Part shown: positions 31,819 through 43,919 of the stretch, in pieces
Layout of the letters: the number at the start of each line of letters is the position of its first letter
Numbering within the stretch: the stretch's first letter is position 1
Origin: Whitmania pigra
Taxonomy: Eukaryota; Annelida; Clitellata; Hirudinida; Haemopidae
Direction: 5' to 3'
DNA length: 64,000 nt
Assembly: GCA_021613335.1 (NCBI GenBank)
Contig: JAJTWR010000266.1
Span: forward strand, 2,469,501-2,533,500
Position numbers and translations under genes: made by a program
The notes under the pieces: model-generated
What the model saw: only the letters and a program-made list of their open reading frames with translations
Databases searched by the model: none
Told to the model about the DNA's origin: nothing

Positions 31819-34579
31819 TTATTGGTCACTTTCGCCAAGGATGGCCACCAAGAGCTTCTTGTAATCGCCACTGCAGTCTCCTTCGATGAATTCCTTGAGG
31901 GATTTACCATACTTCTTTTGAAAACATTTTTTAATATCCTTCAGATCGATCTGAAATAAATTTAAGTGGTAATTAAAATGTCTAAATTGATGATCCAAAA
32001 TTATATTGCTTCTCATATCTGACCTTCCCAAGCTAGAAGGCTTACAAATATTAACGTAATTTGATAAAGTAGTGACATTATAAGAATAATAATTTACTGG
32101 ATTAAATTACAGTTCTCACCTCAGATCTGCTGACCATTACCCTAATGAGGGTATTGTCATCAGTTCCCAAGCCCTTCATACTCTTGTAGAGTCTTTCTGC
32201 AAAGTATCCTATGGGATCCTCAATAAAATCAACTGCGAATAAAGGGAAAAGAAATAATTTCAGAAGAGTATCAAATTTGTAAAGCAAACTTAAATTGGAA
32301 GTTTAATACTTATTTAAAGGAGAAAAATTTAACGTGTGGTGCTAATAAACACACATTGCTATGTCTCACCAATGGCAAGAAAACCTTCTTTAAGGTCTCC
32401 ACTCATCTCACTGGAGATACTGTCAGAAATGCTCTTGAGGGTGACATCCTTGTACTTACGAAACACAGCCTTCAGATGGGGGAAGCTCCTTGAGCACAAG
32501 ATCATGTTGAATACAGATTCATCTGTCCCAACCTGACCAATACCTGCCTATTAAATGAATTTTTTAATCTTCTGGACAAAAATGTAAATTTTGTAAATGT
32601 AAAAAAATGGAATAAATTATTTATAGGAAAAAGTAAAAATGTCCATATCATTTACTAGATTTATCAGCAAAGTAATTAGAGTTAATAACATGCCAAAAAT
32701 GATTTGATGGTTGGTAAATGATAGCTGGCAAAGGTTATTATCTTTAACGAATCACAGGTTAATTTGATTCACTTTATGTTCTTAATGCACCATAATTAAT
32801 ATCACAATAATTAATGTAGTCATTATTATGAACAGAGGTCAAAATCAAAATCGGAGCCATAGCATTCTCACTTGGTCACCAAATGATTGCACCTATGGCA
32901 ATTAGGCAATTAAGACATACCTATGACTAAGACAATTTGGTTTGCAATTAATTTATATGATGTGATCATATGATGCTAGGTAGTAGCTAGAATTAAGAAA
33001 TTTATCGAAAAGCTCAGCAACACACTTTTTTCAAAATTACAAAAAATCCCAGTAATTAATTGCATCCTATTTCATGATTTACATTTCATTCAAAAATTCA
33101 TTAGCAGTGATTAACAATGTAAAGCAAATGGAAAACTAACCATAATTAGCTGATTTGTATCCTGTTCCACCCTTTCATATTCTATAGTGGAACTCTCTTC
33201 ACGACCTGCATTGACCTGAGACACCAGAAGACTTTTGAGGTGGCTGCTAGTCTCACTCATAACGTCTTTCTCCAAATCCCTTTTGAAGTCTATTGTCAAT
33301 TGTCATGCATTTAATTTGTTGAAAAAGACTTAGTAACTAAAATTATCGCTATGATAACGATTATAAGGTGATAATAATGGGTGCAGTCAATATAAAATGT
33401 GAATATCTTTGATATAGCAAAGTAAAAGCAAAAATTTCAGCTGTTTAATATGTGTTTTATTATGTATTATTTGAAATTGCAATAGCAAGACGATAATGTC
33501 AGGAAATAGGTCTAACGTGTCTTATATGCCAGCTTCAGTAGGTTAATATCTTTGTTATTTCTGGCACATAAAATCTCAATCAGAACTTTCTCATCAGTTC
33601 CAATACCCTAAAAATTATGAAAATTTTAAAAATTTGAGAAACATTTTATTCTACATTTGATAAGCAGACCTCCATGGCTTTTCTGAGTTCTCTGACCAGG
33701 TATTCTGTGGGTGGATACATCATGGCAATGATGCAGTCTTCAAGGTTTCCTTTCAACTCTGATTTCAGATCATCTATAAGATCCTTTTTGAAAAAAAAAG
33801 AAAATGTAAATTGAATGAGAAACATCATTGAATCATTGGTGATGAATGATTTAATATACATCATATACTTTAATTGTTTAAAAGAGACATTATTATTCAG
33901 TTCAATTTTAGGTTTTTTTTATACAAATTGAAGTTAAATATTTTGTTGAAAATTCAAAATTCATATTATAGCATTTAAAATAATAACAAGACCCCATAAT
34001 CATAACATCCCTTGTAAACTCACTCTTCCAAATAGTGTTTTAAACTTTCCCCTAATCTCTTGCCTTTGTTTATTGCTATGACTCACAAGAATTTTTATGA
34101 TTGCTTTTTCATCAGCACCTAAATTAGAAAATATGTCATCTAATTACGTAGAAAATTTTAAATTGAAACACTGCACAAGTAATGATGTACTTAAAGACCA
34201 GATCTCAAGGACAGAAATCATGATAAAAGAAAACTCACCAAAGCCTTTCATGGCTTTGCGCAATTCTTGGGCTGCAGTCTCAGCATTGAAGTGAAGATTA
34301 GGGGAAATCTAATTTATACAACAACGTACTCCAATTATTCAGCAATCAAATTAGATTTTAGACATTAACATCATTAATACCGAATGATAAAGATATAAAT
34401 AAATAAATCTAAAGTCGCTGGGGTAACTCCTTAAAATCTAACTTAATTATAAATATTAACTGTTAATAATAATAATAATAATTAATTAGCAATAATAATG
34501 TTGTTGATTAATAGTTAAATTAAAATTTAAGTGGATGCAATAATCAGCTAATGAAAACTAAGTAACTCACCGTAGCCAT
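31819..34579 (-). CDS. Annexin 2 of the tandem pair
   Basis: Nine coding exons on the minus strand: 34571-34579, 34239-34308, 34024-34118, 33670-33783, 33517-33607, 33141-33289, 32370-32547, 32120-32232 and 31819-31950, giving 316 residues. The first eight exon lengths equal those of annexin 1. Repeat starts are [33 protein letters not shown] and [12 protein letters not shown]. In repeat 1 the usual Thr of GxGT is Ala. The C-terminus ends ILGESDQ, two residues longer than its paralogue. A TATA-like TTTAAAAG is at 34626-34633. It lies head-to-tail with annexin 1, about 700 bases apart, and is probably an old tandem duplicate. Confidence 0.93.
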
Positions 34580-34625
34580 AGCCGTGATGTGTTTAGCAGT
34601 CGCAACGAGCCACTTGTGTTAGTCG

Positions 34626-34633
34626 CTTTTAAA
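34626..34633 (-). promoter_or_regulatory. TATA-like element of annexin 2
   Basis: TTTAAAAGCGACTAAC on the minus strand, about 47 bases before the ATG, at the position of the TATAAAAG box of annexin 1. Confidence 0.55.
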
Positions 34634-34639
34634 GCCATT

Positions 34640-36530
34640 TGCCCATCTCGTTAACCGTATAATCTGACATGTCACTAATGTAAATTAATTGAATACATTT
34701 ACAACACATGTATTATTATTAATGCTAAATTATAAAAATATTTTTAAATTAAAGTATAACTGATTTTATTTTTTTTTAATTTGACCATTTGGTGAATAAT
34801 TTTGATTAAATTATAATGAGTGTAATGACCTGTTCATACCTGAAATTAATACATAACAAATTAAAAATAATTTTTGTTGTTTTAATGTCAAGTTAAATAA
34901 GTACACAAAAAAAAAGAACATTTTTATAACGAATATTAACTGCCGCTTCGTAAAATAGAATACAGAGGAGCGTATAAATTAAAAAAAAAACATCAAAGAT
35001 CAAAATATATGAAAATGCGGAAAGAGCAAATTAATTAATAAAAATTTTTGAAAAAGAATTAATCGCATTACCTTTCATTCACATCGATCTAAATTTTGTG
35101 TTTTCAAGTTAATCAAACAATCTTACGATTGTTTGACGCAAAAATATTTTAAACACTTGATATGTTTTGAAGCAATTTTATTGATGAATCTAAGTTCAGA
35201 ACTTCCAAGAAAGCTGACAATCAATGCCCCGAACAATTTTATTTTATTTTACAATTTACATTTTACAATTCCTTGATGAACTTATCAAAATTTCGTCATG
35301 GTTTGTACTGCTATTTCACATTTTTACTGGAAAAACTTGACAAGTAATTTAACCACGAAAGAAAACCCAAAAAATGAAGTATGGTCAAATGCCTGGGATT
35401 AAAAATATATGCTAAAATTCCACTAGTTGTCACTGATCATCATTAACTCATCATTACTTCTTGTTTGGCTTGGTACTTTGTGCCTTTCATACACAATATA
35501 ACTATATGTGCTTGCCAAATGAGGCTTTTTATTCGCAATAGTAAATAAGTTACCAAGAAACATTGAAAGCTAAATCAACTCAAAGTGGAAATGTAAATCT
35601 AATTATATTCTCAAACCCAGCTCGTGAGGGTCATTGTTGTTTTGACATTACAGCAATAAATAATAAGTGTAATCACTTGAAATTATTGTTTTGTTGAGAT
35701 CATTGCTTACAAAACCAGACCCAGGTTCAAAAGCAGAAGGCAGAGAGGTGCAGAGGAACCCATTATGATTTAACAACCCAAACGTACACATCCGGTTAAA
35801 GAGAATAACAGTTATTTAAAATACTTTAAAATATTTACTTATTAATTTGAATCTTTTTCTGTTTTAAAATAATTTATGACATTTAAAAACCTGTTTTAAT
35901 TTTAAATAATGCATTCGATATTAGAAAATCCGCTTTATCTTAATTTGATTATTAAGTACTTTATTACTATTTTTAATGCCAACGAAGGATGTGAGAATAT
36001 AAATTAACACGAAGGCGGCAAATGATTTACTCCTGTAAACAATTATTTTAAACACCCATTATGTCAAATGATTTGTTTTGATTTAACAAAAATTACTCCG
36101 AACGTTTGTGGGAAGTTATTTGCAAATGTCCATTTCTATCTTTGTAGCTTCTTCTCAGTCTCATGACATAAAACTTAAAACCACGTGTTACATCATCACT
36201 GCACTGGTGGTCGTAAGAAGCATCCGTAAGAACTGCTATAACATGTCAATAGCTGAAAGCCAATGTGAAAATGCTTTGTATTTTCGCGCCTTATTTAAAC
36301 ACATCGTCGATGTTGATCTGTAGAGCAGTTCTGCATGATCGACAAGTAATTGTTCCAAGGAGACAATTAAAATCGCTAGCTCGCATCCTGTTAGCACAAG
36401 AGCATCTACGCCTATTAAAACTATCATTATTCGTTCATAATCCTTCAATTAAGCGTCAACTCTCTACAATGTTATAAACAATACAGCGTACGTCTTGAAC
36501 TTTGCTTAACTTCTTAATTGATGAGTTACT
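34640..36530. other. Intergenic region between annexin 2 and the receptor kinase
   Basis: AT-rich; divergent promoters of the minus-strand annexin and the plus-strand receptor must lie here. No gene or element recognised. The short overlapping frames at 36108-36480 have no motif. Confidence 0.45.
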
Positions 36531-36534
36531 GAAG

Positions 36535-39500
36535 ATGATGATTCGCATGAGAGAATGCGCTTCCATCTTGCTGGCATTCAATTTCATATGTGAGTAACTG
36601 AATTACCATTTGTTTTTTTTTGTGTGTGAAAAATCTTCTCGACGATTTCGTCTCGATGTTTTAGCGTTTTCCTTGGACGCTTGTCTCATTTCAAACGTGG
36701 ACTTCATCTCTAAGAATGTCGTCCAACTGAAGCTAAATGAAAGCCAGTCACGCAGTTGCCAGTTTGTTGTCTCAACCGAGTCTCGATGTAATTCTTCAAC
36801 AGAGGGAATATTCTTCAATGAAATCGTCTTTTTGCAAAACAATTCAGCGGTTTGTTGGCAATTTAAATGTTGGATATTTACTTAGTCATCTCGCTTTTTG
36901 TGTTTATGTATACAAATTTCTGTTTACTATGTACATTAGCAATCATATAGACGTCCTAAATGTAAGTTCGATTACGTATCTATATTCATTAATTTTGGAA
37001 AAGGACGTGATTTCTCATCGGAGAACTTAAAACAAAACTATAACAGTTTGTTTTTTCAAAATTTTCTTTGTTTAGAAGTTGATATTTTGCTATTTTGTGA
37101 AAGTAAATTTTTTACAAAGTTATGTAGCCATGGACATCAGAGACCATGCTTAATCCAATTTGTGCTATATTTTAGACTCTCTGGTTGAACGCTTCACTAG
37201 GGAGCTCACAGAACATCACCATTTGTTCAAGGCCTGCAGATACTTTCTTAAGTACTGAATTTACGCAAATTTACCAGACGACTGTCAATGGTAGGTTATG
37301 AGCATTTTAACTTTACAAAAATAATCAACTGAAATAAATGCATAAGCATTAAAATTCATTTTACGAGTTTTAAATCCAGATGGCATTCCGCTATTCTTCC
37401 GCGAAAGCTATTTCACCCAGAAAGGCATGAAAGCCAAGCTATATCCATTCCACAATTCCTGGATCCATGCCTACAGTTTAAGGGACAAAATCAAGTACAC
37501 ATGTACCTTCGCAGAGAACATCACAGAAAAAAGGTCTCGTGATTTTATGATATAAAATTGTGATCATCAACTTTCAGCAAACCACATTCTTATGAATCAT
37601 TTTTTTCTCAAGGCTGAAATGGTGCAAGGTAGAAGGAAATTGCAGCGAACATTCCATCGCAAGAGGACAAAATGAGATAAGGTTAGAAGTAACTAATCCA
37701 GATGGATTCGAGGGAACCTATTACGCAATACTCGAAAATGACTATGGAAAGATTCAGACGCCAAAGTCTACTTGGAAAATGGCATGTACGTAACATTGTT
37801 ATTTCGATTTCTATAAAAAACAACAACAAAATTTCCTTGAGAGGCCTCAAATTTTGTTTCAGTTCCGAGAACATTAATGGCTTGGAACTAAAAATTAATT
37901 TCTCTTTGTAAACATAACAATTACCTGCGAATGAATGTTATTATCTTTCTTAAATGTTCTGTTCATTGTGGACTGCGGTAATTGATGATTGTTGGCTTTT
38001 GACGTCCGTGAATGACAATTGACGATCGGATCCTGTTATGACATTCGGTCATCTTCGGTGTAGCTGTAACCTATGATGAACAAGATTTATAATTTTATTA
38101 TTAATATTATTATTATTATTTTATCTATTCATGACTATGATTGTATATTTAATTTTTAACTCAAGATAGTTTGAAAATCGTCAGTAAAAATTCAAATAAC
38201 ACATCAATTCCAACCTTGAATTATTAATGCATTCAACATTGAATATTTTTAAACGTTAATTAAAGTTTTTTTTATTCTGCTTTTTAGTTCAAAACCGTGA
38301 CACAGAAAGAGTGGTGTTGTCACACGAAGAAGGAGATCAGGTGACAATGCCGTGCAACATTCAATCCAGCATTCCCAAAGTTGATCCATCCAGCGTCCTT
38401 TGGAACCAAATGACAGACGGTGGCATGATATATTTATCCGAAAACGAAGGACTGGTCAAATCTCTTGATGGTATGTATGTCTTGGGCGAATTTGCTTAAA
38501 AGTTATTATTCGTAATTAATTAAATTCTTAACTAGGATCACTCGTAATACTCGATGCTTCCCCGGCAATGAATGGCACTTATTCCTGTGAAGTTCGTAAC
38601 GAAGTCTTAGGAGAGACGATGCTTGATAACCCAACCACGTTGATTGTCACGCCTAAAGACGGTTGATAGTTACATTTCATACTTTCACGCATTTAATATT
38701 TAACAGCATAATTTATTCAATATTTTAAACTGTTTGGGTTATAATATTTGTAATGAATAAGTAATCGTTACTGTTGTAAATGTCGTTTTTAGCTTCAAGT
38801 GGAATACCAGCGCCCAGAGCAGTCAAATCTTTGAACGTCGGTCACAAAGACACAGCATTCACGGTGACCAAGAATTTGGCAATTTTGCAGTGTCTTTTCA
38901 GAGGCAGGTAAGTCGGTTTGGGAAACGTACGATTATATAACAAAGCTAGTCGAGTTGTTCGTATTACGTAATGCATATGGATCAATTTATTTATTTATTT
39001 GATTAAAGTCCGTTGCATAACTAGGATGATTTGGACTTGCATATGGATCAATAGTCTTTTGTAGAATATATATAGTTGTTAGTATTACGTAAGGCATATG
39101 GATCAATAGGCTTTTGTAGAATATGCCAAAATATGACGAGAGCTATGTCGCAAGTCCAAGTTACATGGATTCCTTAAATGAAATGCCACAGCATCCTGCT
39201 TGATGGCCTCATTAAAGTGATAATATATTTACCAAGTTTATAGAAACACAAGTTTTTTTTTTTTTTGTTTTAGGCCTGAACCTCAAGTGCTCTGGTACAA
39301 GGGAGACTCCAGTATTCCTCTTCAAGTTAGCGGGAAATACGAACTTCATGACGGAAACATGACGCTGCACATAAAAGATGTGAAGACAGAAGATGATGGA
39401 AGTTACAAGTGTGTTGCCTCCAATGGAGTTGGAACTGGTGATTACAAGATGGTCAGATTAATAGTACAAGGTAAGCCAATTCAAGATAATTTGATGATGT

Positions 39501-42500
39501 ATCATAAATTCACTTAGCAACAATAACTTTGTGTCGACGTTTCCAAGGTGAAACATCTAACATTGTTTTCTATTGTCCAGAACCTCCACACTTTGTGGAA
39601 AGGATGGATCCACAAAGAGCTACGGTGGGTGATGATGTGACATTCCACTGTCAATTTAAAGGTGATCCCAGGCCAACGTCCAATTGGTTTGTTAATGGCA
39701 CGACAGCCGAGAACAGTAAGTCTTTTGTTTCCTCTAAGGAATTAGTTTTAAGGAAATGATTAATGCGAACGTGTTTCGAAAGAAGCATGTTTCACCACAT
39801 GAGACATTTCATATATTTTTGGTTGCTTATGCAAAACACGTCACTTTTTTAAATAAATTTTACATTGTTCATTTACTAGTTTACAAAACACAGCTGTTAA
39901 TGATAAAAGGATTGCAAAGGAATAGCAATTTCTTTGCAGGCGACAAGATAAGCATTTCGGAAACGTCGACTGGCAGCAAATTAACATTGTTTGATGTTTC
40001 TGAGAACTCCACTGCCAGTATCCAGTGCCTGGCCGCAAATCCTCACGGAGAAATTAATGAGTATTCCTATGTGAAAGTATTCAGTAAGCCTTCAACGAAT
40101 TCCTTAGTCAATGAGTAATGATTTCGTATTTCGCATTGTTAAGCAGAGATTACCGGAATTTATAGATATATGGATGAAAGTGACACAAATTTATTTTTCG
40201 TTATTTACAGAACCAACGAAAATTACGTCATTAACAGTAGTTGACAGTGCGGAAGACATTGTCAGAAACACAGCTAACAAAACACTGGTTTGTCAGGCAA
40301 GAACTGATCCAAGAACAAATTTGTACGTGGAGTGGTTCGTCAACGACACGAAAATTTCAAATGAGAACGATCGATCCCTCGAAGTCAAAAACAGCATCTG
40401 CAACTTCAAATCAGCTAAAAATGAACTTTTTATCTCCTGCCTCGACGTCAACATTCCCATGGAGATCGTCTGCAAGGCGTCAAACAGAATATCCATTTCC
40501 AAGAAATCCTACAAAATCAATGTTAGCCTTCCCTCGTCGGCAACTTCTAAAGAAGAGAATTTCTTTCTGGAAGGTTTTTGTGTTTTATTATTTATTATTG
40601 TAAAAACTGGAGATGATCAACATAATAATTTTGTTAGGAGACGTTTGGATAAAATACACAGTGTTTGCAGTCGGGGCTGGCATCGTGCTTCTTGCGATTT
40701 TTGCTATCGTCTTTGCCATTCACAAAAATCGTCACAGAGCTAAAAAGGTTGAAATCTCTCAGTCTCAAATGTCCGTTCTTGGCAGTCATTTCAGACCTTC
40801 CACATCCGACGGTATGCTATCAGAAAATTTCGAAAAATAATTCCATTTTCTATCGAAAAATAATAGTTAAAAATCTCCACCCATTACTCTTGAATAATTA
40901 AACTATTAGAGTTAGGAAGTAAACCAAAACGTAGAAAAGGTACTTTAAATTCACATTTTGGAGTGAGAAGTTGTTACAGTTTTGAAATTAAATGACAATT
41001 TAAATTGTTAAATAAATGACGTGAAATTTATTGTAATGTTTTTTCACACCAAGTTAATTTCACGCTTTATCAATTTTCTCTACTGCACACTTTTGTTTCC
41101 TATTGCTCGCATAAAATTCAATAGAATCCAGTACATCTCAGGGAGTGTCTCCTCATCTGAAGAAAGATCTGATCAACATCATCAGCTCGCTTCTCATCCC
41201 TAGGAGCAGCCTTGAGTTGAAAAAGTGCATTGGAAATGGTTATTTGCTGGATTAGTTATTTCAGTCGAGGTTTACTTTTAAACAAGTAAATACTACAAAA
41301 TAATTGGAGGAATTAAAAATTTGTTTTATTATTATTCTAGGTCACTTCGGGAGAGTCTACCTGGCAGCTTTAGTACATGGTCGTCAAATAAGCGAAATCG
41401 TGGCAGTGAAAACGATGAAATGTATGTATTTTTATACCTGGTAAATTCTGAAACATCAAGAGATGAAACAGGATGCGTAAATTATCGTCGTAAAGCCTAG
41501 GGAAAATATTCGAGCAATTTAGTGCAATTTTTAATGACGCCGTTTCACATTATTAAGTGCTTAGTATCCGTGTGTCATACGAACACACATGGGTCGATTT
41601 CAGACAAAGCCGAGGAGTCAGAAATGGTGGAACTCTTCCTCAAGGAAGCAGTTCTCATGAAGGACTTCCAACATCAACACGTACTCGGCATCAGAGGAAT
41701 CACGTTCGCCGAAGATGCCACACCCATGGTGGTTCTGCCCTATATGGCGAATGGGGATCTGAGAAACTACATCCTTAACCCCGCATTGGTAATTCCAAAT
41801 TCAATTACACTGAAATCTTCGGGTCTTTAATTACTTAAAAAAAATAATTCAAATTAATTTAAACTCGGTGGCTCGATCGACCTAAGATCAATTAAAATCT
41901 ACGTTTTAATTGTTTTTTTTTTAAATAATGAGTGTTACTTGACAAAGTCTCATAAACTTTTGCATAAAAACCACATGACTATTAAGAAACCTAGTGTATC
42001 CAATAAGTTATTATTATGCAGAATTGAAATAAAATATATCATAAAAGAATTAACGATGTAATGATATAGAATTTCATTCCTTCATTTCGCAGAATATAAC
42101 AATTTTGAACCTTCTCATAATGGGCATGCAAGTAGCTTGTGGAATGGATTATTTGTCCAAACACCACTTCGTCCACAGAGACCTGGCTGCCAGAAATTGC
42201 ATGTGAGTCCTTAGCAGATAAAATTATTATTTAGAAAAATTAGTGATTGTGTCTTTAGGGAGCAGCGCTTGAGTTTCAATAGGTTTGAATTTTTCAGGAT
42301 TAATTAAGTAATTAGGAAATTGTTTTATTTGGTTTTATTGCTATTACTTCGATCTCAGGTATATTAGGTACAACGACTAAAATTAAAATATTTTAATACT
42401 AAACAGTCTTAACGAATGTTATGAAAAATGAAACTCATACACATCCAAGAAACGAAACAAATTCTAGAATGTTTACACATTTTCATATTTTTTGTTGAAC

Positions 42501-43344
42501 TTGTTTAGGGTCAATGATAACGGGGTCGTCAAAATAGCTGACTTCGGAATGTCGAGGCAGCTGATAAGTTGCGATTACTACAGGGTGGAGAATGGAAAAG
42601 ATCCAGTACCTATCAGGTGGATGGCCCCCGAATGCCTGGAGGCCAAAATATTTACCACGAAAAGTGATGTGGTTAGCTACATTCGTGACATTTTCATTAG
42701 GAACTTTGTTTGCATCATCGTTTTAATTTTAAAAGTGGGCTGCACGTTTAATATTTTTGTGAAGTGGGCCTATGGAGTACTCCTGTGGGAATTGATGACA
42801 AGGGGGGCTGTACCGTACCCTGATGCGGAAAACTGGCAAGTTGCTTCATTGATTCAAAATGGATGTCTTTTGCGCCAGCCTCCCTTCTGTCCAAATGTTG
42901 TGTAAGTTGAACAAATACTATTGGATGTTTATTTTATATATAAAAAACAACTTTTTTTCGACATATTTGTAGCTTATAATATTTTGAAATAATATTTTTA
43001 TAAATCCAAAATATTAAAATGAACGAAAAGAAAAACAGTAACTATCAATTATTATAATGTTTATTGCAAGGAAATGTTTTTGTTGCTTATTTAATTTATT
43101 GTTTCATTTACAAACAATTTACTTTAGTAATTAATTAATTTTTAGTAATTACCTGAATTCCAAAAAAAAAAAACAACAAAACATTTCTAGATATTCCATG
43201 ATGACTCGATGCTGGATTCAGGAGTCCAACAACAGACCGACCTTCGAGCAACTCTTGGAAGAGATGGAAGCGGTTATTAATGTCGTTCGTCCAGAAGTTC
43301 GGAGAGATTCCTCTTCATACAACAACGTTTTTGGTCAAGAATAA
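36535..43344 (+). CDS. Ig-domain receptor tyrosine kinase with Met/Axl-group kinase domain
   Basis: Twenty exons join in frame to 1020 residues: 36535-36589, 36665-36849, 37176-37290, 37380-37533, 37613-37785, 38288-38470, 38536-38661, 38793-38907, 39274-39470, 39581-39715, 39940-40083, 40211-40573, 40638-40811, 41125-41238, 41341-41421, 41604-41788, 42093-42202, 42509-42671, 42765-42901 and 43191-43344. A signal peptide ([18 protein letters not shown]) precedes about five Ig-like domains, the third an I-set type ([13 protein letters not shown]), and one membrane helix in exon 13 ([20 protein letters not shown]). The kinase is intact: [12 protein letters not shown] loop, VAVKTMK lysine, LFLKEAVLM helix [16 protein letters not shown], and paired DYYRVENG tyrosines. 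[16 protein letters not shown] and [13 protein letters not shown] read most like Met. The C-terminal YNNV is a potential Grb2-type SH2 docking site. Coding exon 2 donor is the least certain boundary. Confidence 0.88.
38972..39052 (-). mobile_element. Short LINE/SINE 3'-tail insertion with target-site duplication in receptor intron 8
   Basis: A 51-base insert at 38987-39037 is flanked by perfect 15-base direct repeats TGCATATGGATCAAT at 38972-38986 and 39038-39052. On the minus strand it reads CAAGTCCAAATCATCC, a middle part, then CGGACTTTAATCAAATAAATAAATAA, ending in an (AAAT)n tail as many invertebrate non-LTR elements do. The same core, GATTAAAGTCCGTTGC on the plus strand, occurs near 21524 and 23914. 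Confidence 0.75.
39080..39126. repeat. Local tandem duplication in receptor intron 8
   Basis: The sequence around ATTACGTAAGGCATATGGATCA and CTTTTGTAGAATAT repeats the stretch at 38962-38986 plus 39053-39068, which would be continuous without the insert at 38987-39037. The duplication of about 50 bases therefore probably came before or beside the insertion. Confidence 0.6.
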
Positions 43345-43907
43345 GCTCTGATCACTGATCAAAACTCATTGATCGAGATTATCAAGTATTCATTCTACTC
43401 TTAAGTATTCGTCCGGCAAAATGTCCGGAACATATGAATTAAACGATTTTGAAGAGCAGCACTTATTTTATATTGTTTTATTCCCTCTCTTTAAATTATT
43501 GTTGAGTTCATGATCGTTTCAAGTTCAACAAACTGAACTTTGAACTATGACCAGTAGTTGAAATCCTGTCTAATTGTTCGACGGTTTGTACAGTTTGAGT
43601 TGTATTCTTCAACATGTTTGTATTTAGCAGCAGTATGTTCCAAACAATTGCTCTGTGGTAGTGATATGCGTACACCTCATTTACCAGATTTTGATTTTAA
43701 TCGATAGATGGACAGAGACCAGAGAAATCGTTCAGAATTGTGAAACGTTTAAAAGTATTTTTCATTGTCTTTTATACGTGTGTTAATTTTTGAAGCGTCG
43801 CGTTGCAAATTAAAGATTTTTGAACTCATGAAAATGGAGTTTTTGTATTATTTACGAATTTTCCTCAAAGAAAATATCTCATCTTTCAAAAATGTTTGTT
43901 CAAGCAA

Positions 43908-43913
43908 AATAAA
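43908..43913 (+). terminator. Candidate poly(A) signal of the receptor kinase gene
   Basis: First canonical AATAAA noted downstream of the stop codon at 43342-43344, followed by T-rich sequence. Cleavage position cannot be seen. Confidence 0.4.
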
Positions 43914-43919
43914 CATTTA

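Noticed and set aside
36850..36885. Extension of receptor coding exon 2 to the GT near 36868
   Set aside because: It would leave phase 1, whereas the next exon needs phase 0; the GCG/GTTTGT donor at 36849 fits.
42735..42764. Alternative acceptor TTTTAAAAG at about 42735 in the receptor kinase
   Set aside because: Using it leads to an in-frame stop after eight codons; the acceptor at 42764 restores the invariant WAYGVLLWE block.
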